A DNA stretch of 64,000 bases, from the NCBI RefSeq assembly GCF_000756305.1, contig NZ_JRFE01000016.1:170874-234873 (forward strand), read 5' to 3'. Positions 44,244-54,042 of the stretch are shown piece by piece (position 1 is the stretch's first letter; every line of letters starts with the position of its first letter). The position numbers and the translations under genes were made by a program. The DNA comes from Myxosarcina sp. GI1. GTDB taxonomy: Bacteria > Cyanobacteriota > Cyanobacteriia > Cyanobacteriales > Xenococcaceae. The notes beneath the pieces are model-generated. The model saw only the letters and a list, made by a program, of their open reading frames with translations. It did no database searches and was not told the origin of the DNA.

Positions 44244-45046
44244 TCGTTGTTAACTTTATAGAAAGTCTCTAAGCTCTGGCGATCGCCTACATAACGCCAG
44301 TGCCAGGGTTCGTAGCTAATTCCTTGAGAATTATTGAGCGGAAAAGACAACTCAAAGCTATAGCGAGCAGCATTTGCCTGTAACCAGCGAAAAGCAGCAG
44401 TGTTCTCAAATTCTGGTTCTACATTGGCTGCTGGAACCTTACCATCGCCGATGTCAATCGCATATCCCGTATGATGTTCGCTGTATCCAGGCGGCGCGCT
44501 AACTTCTGCTCTTTTTACAGCATCTTGAACTCTTTGTTCTTTAACTCCAAAGAATAACTGTTCTTGAGCTTTAACCGAGCGAAAACCAGAGATTGGAGTC
44601 AAAATAACCCCTTCGGCTCTGGCTGCTGCCTGCATTTCGCGAAATTTGGCTGCTGCTTTAGGATGCAGGCGAACACTACCGTTAGCAGTAATAGATTCTA
44701 AATTTGCTTCTGAAACTTCCTGGTAGGGTAAGTGACCGAGTAAATTTTCTTTATCTGGTCTGGCAGAGTTTGAGTCAAACGAAGACGTGGGTTTGAGTGC
44801 CTGAGCGTTTGCTGGTGGTGACGGACTAGAAACTGCCTCTGTGTTGCTATTATCAGTCTCAACCTTGCTTTTTGCAGGAAGCGAACTTACTGTAGGCTGT
44901 GGCTGTTTGCTGGAAGAAGCTAAAAAAATTGCTAGCGAACCAACGATAACGAGGCAAAGCACACCTCCAGCAACTAAAGTTACAGACGAACGTTTAGTCT
45001 CGTTAATGCTTTCTCTAACTCTTATTGCTTCTGGGATCTCATCCAT
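44237..45046 (-). CDS. M15B D-alanyl-D-alanine carboxypeptidase, VanY/LdcB-like
   Basis: The 269 residues have a short cytosolic start, a transmembrane helix at about 25-45, a Ser/Pro-rich linker and a peptidase domain at about 120-265. Motifs: ISGFRSVKAQEQLFFG, SEHHTGYAIDIGD (zinc His and Asp) and EPWHWRYVG (catalytic Glu and zinc His). It trims peptidoglycan stem peptides outside the plasma membrane. It precedes the malic enzyme gene (45084) on the same strand but 37 bases beyond its end, so the two could be one transcript in the order malic enzyme to peptidase. Confidence 0.9.
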   Translation of the reverse strand: MDEIPEAIRVRESINETKRSSVTLVAGGVLCLVIVGSLAIFLASSSKQPQPTVSSLPAKSKVETDNSNTEAVSSPSPPANAQALKPTSSFDSNSARPDKENLLGHLPYQEVSEANLESITANGSVRLHPKAAAKFREMQAAARAEGVILTPISGFRSVKAQEQLFFGVKEQRVQDAVKRAEVSAPPGYSEHHTGYAIDIGDGKVPAANVEPEFENTAAFRWLQANAARYSFELSFPLNNSQGISYEPWHWRYVGDRQSLETFYKVNNEQ

Positions 45047-45083
45047 TGTCAGTTAAGAATTGTTGGGCTTTGGGCTTCGACAC

Positions 45084-46496
45084 TTATTGTAGTTTTTGTT
45101 GCTGGTACGCTCTAGCAACTCCGTCATGTTCGGCAGCCAAACTAACGGCAGTGGCTACAGCAGTGGCTACTCTAGCATCGAACACAGAGGGAATAATGTG
45201 TTCGCGATCTAAATCTTGAGGAGCAACTAAAGCGGCGATCGCTTTGGCTGCTTCGAGGTACATATTAGTAGTAATTGCCATGCTGCGACAATCTAAAGCA
45301 CCGCGAAAAACACCAGGAAAGGCTAACACATTATTGATCTGATTGGGATAGTCGCTGCGTCCTGTAGCCATTACCCCTACGCGATTGTAAACTAATTCTG
45401 GTTGAATTTCGGGTACGGGATTCGCCATAGCAAAAACAATCGGCTCTTTTGCCATCGATTCGACCATTTCGGGGCTAACTACTCCTGGTGCGCTGACTCC
45501 CAAAAAAACATCGGCTTCCTGCATGGCATCAGCCAAACTACCACTTTGAGCTACAGCAAATGCTAGTTTTTGCTCGTTAAGATTATCGCGCTCTCTAGCA
45601 ATAATTCCTTGCGAATCACATAAAATAATTGTTGTCGCTCCTGCTTTCTGTAACAGAGTAGCGATCGCTACTCCTGCTGCCCCCGCACCATTGATGACAA
45701 TTTTTACTTCAGCTAGAGATTTCCCAACTAAGGTTAGAGCATTATATAAAGCAGCTAAGACTACAATTGCCGTACCGTGCTGATCGTCGTGAAATACGGG
45801 AATATTTAGTTCTGCTCTCAAACGTCGTTCGATTTCAAAACACCGAGGAGCGGCAATATCCTCTAAATTTATGCCGCCAAACACTGGAGCGATATGTTTG
45901 ACAGTTTGAATAATTGCTTCGGTATCTTGAGTATCCAAACAAATGGGAAAAGCATCAATTCCAGCAAATTCCTTAAATAATAAAGCTTTACCTTCCATCA
46001 CTGGTAGAGCCGCACCCGCTCCTAAATTACCCAGACCTAATACGGCACTACCATCGGTAACTACTGCTACGGTATTGCTCTTAATCGTCAGGGAATACAC
46101 CCGTTCGGGATTTTCTGCGATCGCTCTGCAAATCCTGCCAACTCCAGGAGTATAAGCCATCGAAAGATCGGACTGAGATTTTAGAGGAAGTTTGCTCTCG
46201 ATGCTAATCTTGCCTCCCCGATGAATGGCAAAAGTGCGATCGCTGTAGTTAATAACTTTGACGCTAGGTAGAGCTTCGATGGCACTGACAATTTTATCGG
46301 CGTGTTCGCTACTAGAAGCATCTACCGTTAATTCTCGCTGAGTGTATTTGTGATTGTATTGCAGCAGCGAAATGTCTCCCAAACTACCACCCAAAGACGC
46401 GATCGCACTCATGACTGAAGCTAATGCTCCTGGGCGATTAGGAATTTCCAGTTCGATTTTTAAACTAAAACTGGAACTTGGATTTAAATCAACCAT
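45084..46496 (-). CDS. NAD(P)-dependent malic enzyme with N-terminal ACT domain
   Basis: The 470 residues start with an ACT domain (about 10-85: [22 protein letters not shown]) and continue with the malic enzyme: [72 protein letters not shown] and the NAD site [13 protein letters not shown]. It decarboxylates malate to pyruvate. The ACT domain suggests allosteric control by a small ligand such as an amino acid. Compact enzyme length (the family without ACT is about 390). Divergent from the TrkA-type gene. Confidence 0.92.
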   Translation of the reverse strand: MVDLNPSSSFSLKIELEIPNRPGALASVMSAIASLGGSLGDISLLQYNHKYTQRELTVDASSSEHADKIVSAIEALPSVKVINYSDRTFAIHRGGKISIESKLPLKSQSDLSMAYTPGVGRICRAIAENPERVYSLTIKSNTVAVVTDGSAVLGLGNLGAGAALPVMEGKALLFKEFAGIDAFPICLDTQDTEAIIQTVKHIAPVFGGINLEDIAAPRCFEIERRLRAELNIPVFHDDQHGTAIVVLAALYNALTLVGKSLAEVKIVINGAGAAGVAIATLLQKAGATTIILCDSQGIIARERDNLNEQKLAFAVAQSGSLADAMQEADVFLGVSAPGVVSPEMVESMAKEPIVFAMANPVPEIQPELVYNRVGVMATGRSDYPNQINNVLAFPGVFRGALDCRSMAITTNMYLEAAKAIAALVAPQDLDREHIIPSVFDARVATAVATAVSLAAEHDGVARAYQQQKLQ

Positions 46497-46667
46497 CTTT
46501 TCTACCTACTTTAAGAATAGACAATTGTAGCTCGTTTTTACTTTTAAGACAGTTTATCCAATCGCGTCAACTTAGATCGTACTTTTTAAACACATGAAAA
46601 TTTAATAGCAGGTTAAAAAATACGAGATACTAAATTTGGAATCAAAATTGATGAGTTAAAAGACAAA

Positions 46668-47348
46668 ATGTACGTTCTTATTGGTGGGGCTGGAATGATG
46701 GGACTGGACTTAGCTAAAACCCTACTACAGAGAGGACATACTATTGCCGTAATAGATACTAATCCTCTTGCTTGTCAATATGCTCGTGAAAAAATTGGCG
46801 TAATGGCTTTTGAAGGAAGTGCGGTCAACACAACCGTACTGCTAGAAGCGGGGATTCGTAAAGCCAATGCAGTTATTGCCACTTTAACAGAAGATGCAAT
46901 CAATCTAGCACTGGTTACTCTGTGCAGACACTACGGCGTATCTCAAATTGTCGTGCGAATGCGCAATCGCGACTTCACCGAACCGTATCAATTGGCGGGT
47001 GCAACCCATATTATCAGCACTACAGAGTTAGCCATTAACAGAGTTGTCAACGCGATTGAATATCCCCAAATAGATGCCATGATGCACTTTGAACAGGGAC
47101 AAATTGAGGTTTTAAAGCTTTCCATTCCCCAAACCTGTTATATAATAGGGCGTAGTGTGGCTGAAATAGCTCGGGATTCTCGGTTTCCTGCAGGCACATT
47201 AATTATTGGCTATCAAGCGCATCCTCACGAAGCTTTAAACATTCCCAATGGTAGCACTATCATAGAAAGCGGATTTACTATTTTAGCGGTAACTAAACCC
47301 GAACTCGTACGACAACTAATTGATTTTATCGGCTTATGTTCTTCTTAG
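46668..47348 (+). CDS. TrkA-type (RCK) potassium-regulating protein
   Basis: The 226 residues hold an RCK/TrkA_N nucleotide-binding domain (YVLIGGAGMMGLDLAKTLLQRGHTIAVIDTNP) and a TrkA_C domain (about 145-220). Such proteins bind NAD(H) or ATP and gate K+ uptake systems or channels. It lies tail to tail with the CPA1 antiporter gene, its stop TAG overlapping the antiporter stop by two bases. The antiporter may be its partner, since RCK proteins regulate some CPA exchangers, but opposite strands make co-regulation uncertain. Confidence 0.88.
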   Translation: MYVLIGGAGMMGLDLAKTLLQRGHTIAVIDTNPLACQYAREKIGVMAFEGSAVNTTVLLEAGIRKANAVIATLTEDAINLALVTLCRHYGVSQIVVRMRNRDFTEPYQLAGATHIISTTELAINRVVNAIEYPQIDAMMHFEQGQIEVLKLSIPQTCYIIGRSVAEIARDSRFPAGTLIIGYQAHPHEALNIPNGSTIIESGFTILAVTKPELVRQLIDFIGLCSS

Positions 47349-48967
47349 TCATCTTTGAGAGATAGTAGTTTTTCGTTAAGTTCTTGAAGATATGACTGAG
47401 CAATACCATCTGGAAGCAATCCATTAAAAATGGCGTCATTAATCGCTCCTTTTTCTGCTAAATAGAGACGACGATATAGACCATCTAAATATTGCCGATC
47501 CTCAAATTTGTTTGATAGATAGGTTATTCTTTGATTATAAAGATCGCGTAGTTCTCGTTCAGATGAAGCAATTCTAGCTTGATAGCTGGCAAATAGCTCT
47601 TCGTAAAGAAATTTTGGTAAACTGCCAGATTGCAAGAGATTTTGTAGTTCTTCCTGAGCAGCTTTAGCTGCAATCAAATTCAGTTGTAAAGTTTCGATTT
47701 TCTGCCCGATCGAGGAGGGTTTTATTAACTGTAGCCGTTTGACCAACCAAGGCAAGCTCAGCCCCTGTCCGATGAGAGACACCAACACAGTGCTAAACAC
47801 CAAGGTAATTACCTGCATTCTTCCAGGCATAGTAAAGGGCAAACTCAAAGCCAGAGCCATTGACAGCGACCCCTTAACATTGCCAAAAATTAAAACGTGC
47901 TGCCATTTTAAAGGAAGTGGACGATCGATAAAACGCAAGAAAGATAGTAAGGGATAGATAGAACAAACGCGCCCAATTTGATAAATTACAATGGCTAAAA
48001 GAGCAGTGGGCAAAGTTTCTAAAAGAATGGGCGGTTGAACTTCAAGACCTACGAATAAAAAAATAAAGGTATTAACCCCAAAGCCAGCATATTCCCAGAA
48101 ATTTAGCAACGTCACTTGAATTGAGGCAGAGGTTTGACGTAAGCCCAAATTACCAATTACTAGACCAGCGATGACAACTGCGATCGCACTAGAAACTCCC
48201 AAGGCTTGACCGATTTGAAATGTTCCTAAAGAGACTGCTACCGTAAGCAAAATATTACTAAAAGCATCATCTAACTGCCGAAATAACCCCACACATAAAT
48301 AACCCAACCCCAAACCGAGAAGACCACCACCCACAAAAGCAATAAAAATTTGTTCGACACTTTCACCAAGAGCAAACGCTCCCTGAAGATGAATTGTCGT
48401 AATTATGCTCAACAACACTAAAGCAATTCCATCGTTAAAAAGACTTTCTCCTTCGACAATGGTGGCTAATCGCCCAGGTACGGGAACGCTTCTGAAGGCA
48501 GCAATCACCGAAACCGTATCGGTAATAGTTAAAATTACTCCTACAGCCGAAGCGGTAATCCATGACAACCCCAACCCATATTTAAGAAGAAAAGCTGTAA
48601 TAACTGCTGATAGAACTACCCCTGGTCCTGCGAGTAAAGCAATGGGCTTAACTGTACTGCGTAAACGGCTAATATCCGTATTAATGGCTGCTTCAAAAAT
48701 CAGAATAGGCAAAAATAAATTCAGAATTACATCGGGATTTAGACCGACAGATTCGGGTAATGCTTGCTTAGAAATTGCCAAACCCGCTAAAACTAAACCC
48801 ACTACATAAGGAATTCGCAGCCATCGGGTAACCAAAGCTACGGCAATTGCGACGAGAAGCAGAATAATTAAGCTATTTACCAACCCAGTGAATTCGACAG
48901 TAGGTAGGGAAGCGGGTTCTTCTAACGGTAAATTACTAAATCGCTCAATAAGCAAAGAGTTAGTCAC
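47345..48967 (-). CDS. CPA1-family Na+/H+ antiporter
   Basis: The 540 residues have about 12 helices up to residue 420 and a charged helical tail. CPA1 motifs: TITDTVSVIAAFRSVPVPGRL and VEGESLFNDGIALVLL, where the Asn-Asp pair forms the exchange site. The start is GTG, sharing its G with the stop TAG of the DUF3124 gene (TAGTG), so translation is coupled. It exchanges Na+ or K+ for H+ at the membrane. It is shorter than the antiporter at 11105 and clearly different in sequence. Confidence 0.9.
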   Translation of the reverse strand: MTNSLLIERFSNLPLEEPASLPTVEFTGLVNSLIILLLVAIAVALVTRWLRIPYVVGLVLAGLAISKQALPESVGLNPDVILNLFLPILIFEAAINTDISRLRSTVKPIALLAGPGVVLSAVITAFLLKYGLGLSWITASAVGVILTITDTVSVIAAFRSVPVPGRLATIVEGESLFNDGIALVLLSIITTIHLQGAFALGESVEQIFIAFVGGGLLGLGLGYLCVGLFRQLDDAFSNILLTVAVSLGTFQIGQALGVSSAIAVVIAGLVIGNLGLRQTSASIQVTLLNFWEYAGFGVNTFIFLFVGLEVQPPILLETLPTALLAIVIYQIGRVCSIYPLLSFLRFIDRPLPLKWQHVLIFGNVKGSLSMALALSLPFTMPGRMQVITLVFSTVLVSLIGQGLSLPWLVKRLQLIKPSSIGQKIETLQLNLIAAKAAQEELQNLLQSGSLPKFLYEELFASYQARIASSERELRDLYNQRITYLSNKFEDRQYLDGLYRRLYLAEKGAINDAIFNGLLPDGIAQSYLQELNEKLLSLKDD

Positions 48968-49530
48968 TAATTTGGGTTTTCAGGTTGAGAATTATGATGA
49001 TTTTCAATAACTTTACCAGGACTAACAAAAGAAATTCCCTGTTGAAAACCAGTACCAATCATAATTGCCTCAACTATCGGTTCGCTCACGTTGGTTTGGG
49101 CTACCCACTCCACAATAAATTTAGCTCCAGAACCACCACTGCGATCGCTAGTATTAATGAAAAAATCTGTAGAAGACAATGCCGCAATCTCAATAGGCTG
49201 CTCTAGATAATTTTTCACCAGTTTGCCATTCCAATCATAATATTTTACCGAAGCGATCGCGATCGCCTCTTTGAAATCGGTATTGCGAATACTCAGAGTA
49301 GCAGCTAAATCGAAAATGTTTTTCTCATCCTGATGAAAAACATGAGAGTAAACGGGAACATAAACAGTCTGACCCATTACTTTTTGGTAATTTTCATCCA
49401 AGGTTATGGTTTTTGGCGATGGAGTTGGGCGATTGGAATCTACTTGTAACTGATTCGGCTTCTCCTGTGCTATGCAGGATGTAAGTAAAACAGCAGCAGT
49501 TACCCAACTAAAAAGTTTATATAGCTTCAT
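48967..49530 (-). CDS. DUF3124-like lipoprotein
   Basis: Start chosen at ATG 49530 (187 residues); the TTG six bases upstream is unlikely. A lipoprotein signal ends at LLTSC with Cys19. The mature part contains GQTVYVPVYSHVFHQDEKNIFDLAATLSIRNT and GSGAKFIVEWVAQ, which match DUF3124. It is periplasmic or outer-membrane facing. Function unknown, but it is translationally coupled (TAGTG) to the CPA1 antiporter, which points to a role in ion or salt stress. Confidence 0.82.
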   Translation of the reverse strand: MKLYKLFSWVTAAVLLTSCIAQEKPNQLQVDSNRPTPSPKTITLDENYQKVMGQTVYVPVYSHVFHQDEKNIFDLAATLSIRNTDFKEAIAIASVKYYDWNGKLVKNYLEQPIEIAALSSTDFFINTSDRSGGSGAKFIVEWVAQTNVSEPIVEAIMIGTGFQQGISFVSPGKVIENHHNSQPENPN

Positions 49531-49795
49531 TAACAATAGATTTTAGGTGCGTTGGCGGTCTGAGTGACGACGTACAAAATATCTTAGAATAGATGATGTT
49601 AGAGCGAAGTGTTACGGTAAATAACACAAAAGTATTATTATTTTTCTCACTTTTAGCGACACGACCCTATTGTCTATTTATGCCTTTTGCCGTTCCCAAG
49701 CTGTTTAATTTTGTGTATATCGCGCTCGCGTTTGTTTGCGTTAGACGCGCTTATAGGTAAACTACTACTACTAAACTATGTTCATCTGGCTGACG

Positions 49796-50383
49796 ATGAT
49801 AATTGCAATTACAGCTTTAAAAGGAGGAGTGGGTAAAACCACAACGGCGGTTCATTTAGCTGCCTATTTTCAAACTATTGCACCGACACTGCTTATCGAT
49901 GCGGATAAAAACCGTTCGGCTTTAGTCTGGTCGAAAGAAGATAAGCTACCTTTTTACGTCGCTTCGCAAGCGGGTTCTCCTGGTTTGATCTCAAAATTCA
50001 CCCACATTATTATCGATACCCAAGCCAGACCAGAACCAGAAGAACTAGAAGATTTAGCAATAGGTAGCGATTTACTAATTTTGCCCACAACACCCAACCA
50101 TTTAGATTTAGATTCTACCGTCAAGGCGATCGAGTTGCTCAAACCTCTCAAGGCTAATTACAAAGTTTTGTTGACCAAAGTAGACTCTCGAACTATCAAT
50201 GGTAGAGAAGCAAGAAAATTTTTGGAAGCAGCCCAACTGCCTCTATTTAAAACCGATATTCCTTTGTTGGTGGCATTTCAAAGATCTCCCAGTCGCGGCG
50301 TAATTGTCAAAGATTTTCCCGACGAGCGATCGCATTTGGGATGGTCTAAATACGTTGCCGTAGGCAAAGAAATTTTGAGATAA
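49796..50383 (+). CDS. Orphan ParA/MinD-family ATPase
   Basis: The start is ATG 49796, giving 195 residues that begin MIIAITALKGGVGKTTTAVHLA, the deviant Walker A motif. LIDADKNRSALVW and IIIDTQARPEP follow (Walker A' and B). It lacks an N-terminal DNA-binding region and no ParB or parS site is nearby, so it is an orphan of the type used for positioning of protein complexes or cargo (such as McdA-like or small ParA). The cargo cannot be deduced. The 5' region between 49537 and 49795 contains an imperfect GCGC-rich palindrome near 49720-49750. Confidence 0.85.
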   Translation: MIIAITALKGGVGKTTTAVHLAAYFQTIAPTLLIDADKNRSALVWSKEDKLPFYVASQAGSPGLISKFTHIIIDTQARPEPEELEDLAIGSDLLILPTTPNHLDLDSTVKAIELLKPLKANYKVLLTKVDSRTINGREARKFLEAAQLPLFKTDIPLLVAFQRSPSRGVIVKDFPDERSHLGWSKYVAVGKEILR

Positions 50384-50406
50384 ACACAGCGTTAGTAAAA
50401 TATTTA

Positions 50407-51147
50407 CTAAACTGTCATCCCTCCATCAATGTTAATTATCGAACCAGTAATGTTAGCTGCTTTAGGACTGGCTAGAAAAGCAGCTAATTCGGCAATTTCT
50501 TCTGGTTTGCCATAGCGTTTAATCGCTGTCATCTCCGTTATGGTTTCTCCAAAAGCACTATCGGCTGGATTCATGTCCGTATCAATTGGACCTGGTTGAA
50601 TTACATTTGCAGTAATTTTTTTACTGCCTAAATCTCTCGCCCAGCTTTTAGTCATCATCTGTACGGCGGCTTTACTCATAGCATAAAGCGAACCACCAGG
50701 AAACGGCATAGAATCTGCATTCACGCTGCCGATAGTAAGAATACGCCCCCCTTCTGGCATAGATTTAACAGCTTCCATCGTGGCGGCAAAAACAGCTTTG
50801 ATATTAACTTTTTCAGTTCTTTCGTAATCTTCTAAGGTACTTTCGGTAATAGATTTAAGCTCGAAAATCCCTGCATTATTGATGAGAATATCTATAGCTC
50901 CAAGTGCCGATACAGCTTTTTGGATTGCCTGCACAACATTGTTTGCTTCCATAGCATCAGCCTGAATTGCTAATCCCCGAACTCCTCTAGCTTCAATTTC
51001 TCTCACCAAAATATCGGCTTTATCCTGAGACTTATGATAAGTGAAGGCAATGTTTGCACCTGCCTCTGCCATTTTTCGGACTATTGCTGCGCCAATTCCG
51101 CGAGTTCCGCCAGTAACAAAGGCGTTTTTTCCTTGTAATTCTGTCAT
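50407..51147 (-). CDS. Short-chain dehydrogenase/reductase
   Basis: The 246 residues show the classical SDR signs: TGGTRGIG (near 11-18), NNAG, Ser in LTIGSVNAD and Tyr-x3-Lys in YAMSKAA. The C-terminus IKRYGKPEEIAELAAFLASP and GSIINIDGG place it with 3-oxoacyl-ACP reductase-like SDRs that use NADP. The substrate is not certain. It is divergent from the LysR remnant at 51169; that regulator probably once controlled it. Confidence 0.88.
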   Translation of the reverse strand: MTELQGKNAFVTGGTRGIGAAIVRKMAEAGANIAFTYHKSQDKADILVREIEARGVRGLAIQADAMEANNVVQAIQKAVSALGAIDILINNAGIFELKSITESTLEDYERTEKVNIKAVFAATMEAVKSMPEGGRILTIGSVNADSMPFPGGSLYAMSKAAVQMMTKSWARDLGSKKITANVIQPGPIDTDMNPADSAFGETITEMTAIKRYGKPEEIAELAAFLASPKAANITGSIINIDGGMTV

Positions 51148-51168
51148 TTCGTTTACCTTATATTTACA

Positions 51169-51505
51169 AAACTTGGTTTTGAGGAAAGCATAATTGATTC
51201 GGCAACTGCCCGTTGGCTAAAGCATACCGTTCCCAGGGTAAAATTTTGGTATCGCTTCGATACCTGTATGGGAATACTAGCAGCAGTAAAGGAACATGCA
51301 GGACTGGCTTTACTACCTTGCTATTTATAAAGATAGCGATCGCGCTTTAGCTCGTGTTTCTCTGCCAATTCCTGAATTAGAAAAAGAGTTATGGATTTTA
51401 ACTCATGAAGATTTAAGATACGTTACTCGCATTCGCACTTTTATCGATTTTGTTGCCACTTTTTTGATTCAAAAAACTGAGCTAATAGAAGGAAAAGCCG
51501 ATTGA
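51169..51505 (+). pseudogene. LysR-type regulator, C-terminal fragment with frameshift
   Basis: From about 51169 one frame reads KLGFEESIIDSATARWL, then YRFDTCMGILAAVKEHAGLALLPCYL, stopping at TAA 51328-51330. The next frame continues as KDSDRALARVSLPIPELEKELWILTHEDLRYVTRIR. Together these are the C-terminal half of the LysR substrate-binding domain (LPCFLGDSD and LWLLTHPDLR in relatives). One extra base at about 51328 breaks the frame. The N-terminal HTH half is missing; the fragment begins near the SDR start codon. It is a deleted, frameshifted divergent regulator. Confidence 0.75.
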
Positions 51506-51517
51506 AAAGGTTGAGTT

Positions 51518-52843
51518 CTAAGTATAGTGAAAAATATTGTCCCAAATATAGTCAATAAGTAATTTAGATTCATCTAAAGACAAAATATGGCAGTTTCCTC
51601 GTTCGTCTTGTTTTAGCAGAGAAATTTCAGGACAATCTGCTTCATTATTATAGGGATAGACAACCTTACCGCGAGTTTGTTTTAAATTATTAATTGGACC
51701 TTTGATATCAAAATCAATTTTCACTTTGAATTTGTCATCCATCCAGGTTTCGATGCGATCGTCTAATTCCGACGCGGTTAGCGGAGTTTTACTAGTTAAA
51801 AGATGATAGTAAACTAAAATAATTTCTTTGCATTCTTCTTCTTCTGCAGCATTAATTAAAGAATAAAAAACGCTGGCGTTATTAGCCTGGTTTTTAAAAA
51901 ACAAAGTATCTGTTACTTTTTTACGAAACTCGATTAGCTTGCTTTTGTATTTACTATATTGCTTAAAAGCATAACCTCCTAAAACCACTACTAAAGATAA
52001 AAGAGCAGTTAGAACGGGCATAAAATTGCGTACATTTTCTTCACTAACTTCAATGCCTAAAATGCTTGTCGAGCCAAAAATTAAAAAAGAAATTGCCCCG
52101 ATAAGTAATGCTAGTTTGGGTAGAGCCTTGAGTATTACAGGAATCGCCGCACCAAAAGCAGGAATTATCAATTTTAATCGGTCTTTCCAGGTCATACTAA
52201 TTTTAATATTGGGAAATAGTAGCTCCAGATCGTATTGAGGGACATTTCGGTAAAAATAAACATACATTTTACCTGGAACAAATTTAAGTAATCCTCCGTC
52301 AGTATCTTGTTTTCTAAAATATTCTTCATCTTTAAACTTGATTAATAAAACTACGCGATCGAGAACTTCAATTTGCTTTGTTTTTTTTCTAAAAAACTTT
52401 TTGTACTCAATAGTTTGCTTGAAGTCACCTCGACGGTAACAAACCATTTGGTCGAAATCATCAAAATCTACTTTCGTTTTGAGTTCGATAACCGATCTAT
52501 TTTTGAAAGCATCTTTTAAAGCAGCTTGCGAGATGGGCTTATAGTTGGCTCTTTCTAAAACTAGTTTGAAGTCTTCTATCAACTTGGTTTCCATCTTAGG
52601 CAAGTCTTCTTTAGTTATCTTATTAGACTTTAAATTGGTATCGGGGTTAAAGGGAGCATAATTATTTTTTAGATGTTCTAAATAAGCTTGAAATTTAAAA
52701 TGATAAAAAGCTGATAAAAGCGAACAAAAATCCTTAAACTTTTGTTTCTCCTCATTATTTAAATGTCCGTCTTCCAAACAAAGTTCGATTAGCTCGGCTT
52801 GCCGATAGGGAATATAAGCTTCTCGATCTTGATACGATGCCAT
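51518..52843 (-). CDS. DUF3754-like (TMEM143-type) membrane protein
   Basis: The ATG at 52843 gives 441 residues (a TTG at 52861 adds six). The N-terminal half has FDDFDQMVCYRRGDF, a phrase of DUF3754/TMEM143 proteins, then two transmembrane helices at about 245-265 and 280-305 (LALLIGAISFLIFG, VLTALLSLVVVLGGYAF). The C-terminal half is helical and charged. Homologues occur in cyanobacteria and plants (also as mitochondrial TMEM143). Function unknown. The gene is somewhat AT-rich. Transcribed toward the LysR remnant. Confidence 0.7.
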   Translation of the reverse strand: MASYQDREAYIPYRQAELIELCLEDGHLNNEEKQKFKDFCSLLSAFYHFKFQAYLEHLKNNYAPFNPDTNLKSNKITKEDLPKMETKLIEDFKLVLERANYKPISQAALKDAFKNRSVIELKTKVDFDDFDQMVCYRRGDFKQTIEYKKFFRKKTKQIEVLDRVVLLIKFKDEEYFRKQDTDGGLLKFVPGKMYVYFYRNVPQYDLELLFPNIKISMTWKDRLKLIIPAFGAAIPVILKALPKLALLIGAISFLIFGSTSILGIEVSEENVRNFMPVLTALLSLVVVLGGYAFKQYSKYKSKLIEFRKKVTDTLFFKNQANNASVFYSLINAAEEEECKEIILVYYHLLTSKTPLTASELDDRIETWMDDKFKVKIDFDIKGPINNLKQTRGKVVYPYNNEADCPEISLLKQDERGNCHILSLDESKLLIDYIWDNIFHYT

Positions 52844-53128
52844 AATTCTACTGTTACTCAAAATTTAATATCTTTATTTATTTTGTGACAAACTAACCGC
52901 TAGATTGCTATAACGAATGTCAAACAGAGCTTCCTTGAATACATTTAAGTTTCTTCCCTAAAAACTTCGATCGCATTTTTAAAGTTGTTATTGATTGTCT
53001 TATGTAGTTGGTAGTTTCATCTATGTTTAAATCATTAAGCATTATTAAATGCTATTGTGCCTGAGTAACTTGCTTAAATTGGCTGTCATATACTGAATGG
53101 TAGGTATATGGATTAGAGTATTCTAGTA

Positions 53129-53866
53129 ATGAAAGATAAGCCTCCTGCTAGAGAAGCTGCGCGACTCGAAGCACTAAGACAATATAGAATTTTAGATACT
53201 CCCTCCGAATCAGCATACAATGACATTGCTACCCTGGCTGCTTTTATTTGTGAGGTACCGATCGCTTTAATTAGTTTTGTCGATTCAGAACGACAATGGT
53301 TTAAGTCCAAAGTAGGACTAAATGTCGCAGAAACTGCTCGTGATGTCTCATTCTGCGCCCATACTATTCTTAGTAAAAGCATAATGGTGGTCAAAGATGC
53401 ACTTCGCGACGAACGCTTCGTAAATAATCCGCTGGTTACTTGTGCTCCAGGCATTCGCTTTTATGCAGGAGTTCCCCTTATTACTCCCGAAGGATACTCT
53501 ATTGGAACGCTTTGTATAATCGACCGTAAGCCTAGAGAAGATTTATCAGAGTCTCAGAAAAAAACTTTAGAGGCACTAGCTCGCCAGGTGGTTATGCAAC
53601 TAGAGTTACGACGAGTCTCGTCTCAACTAGCCGACGCCCTGGAAAAAATCGAAATTATGAAGGGGTTAGTGCCAATTTGTTCTTACTGTAAGGGTATTCG
53701 TAACGACCGAGGTTATTGGTCAACTGTCGAGCAGTTTATCGAGAAATATTCAGACGTAGAATTTACTCACGGTGTATGCGATAGCTGTATGCAAATATAC
53801 TTTCCAGAAGTGGCGGAGGTTTTGCTAACAGAAACAGATGCAGATAGCGAATCTACACTTCAATAA
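53129..53866 (+). CDS. GAF-domain protein with C-terminal CxxC/CxxC module
   Basis: The 245 residues contain a GAF domain at about 25-165 (FICEVPIALISFVDSERQWFKS, FYAGVPLITPEGYSIGTLCI) and a short helix, then VPICSYCKGIRNDRGYW and FTHGVCDSCMQIYFPE. The two CxxC pairs likely bind zinc and form a small module seen at the end of many two-component and GAF proteins. It has no kinase or other output domain, so signalling would go through protein contact. The GAF lacks the Cys of a bilin site I can see as certain, so the ligand is unknown. Confidence 0.83.
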   Translation: MKDKPPAREAARLEALRQYRILDTPSESAYNDIATLAAFICEVPIALISFVDSERQWFKSKVGLNVAETARDVSFCAHTILSKSIMVVKDALRDERFVNNPLVTCAPGIRFYAGVPLITPEGYSIGTLCIIDRKPREDLSESQKKTLEALARQVVMQLELRRVSSQLADALEKIEIMKGLVPICSYCKGIRNDRGYWSTVEQFIEKYSDVEFTHGVCDSCMQIYFPEVAEVLLTETDADSESTLQ

Positions 53867-54042
53867 AGTAATATCGTTCGCTATAAGTCCAGTCTACTGT
53901 CTGAGTCAAAGTTGGATTAGCTTGAAGTTTTGGCAAAGCGATCGCTGCTTTCTTTGGCACCAACAAAAAAAATAGAACATTTTTACTATTACAGATTTAT
54001 CGCGAGATAATTTTAATATAGACAGTTAAAGAACGAAAAAAC

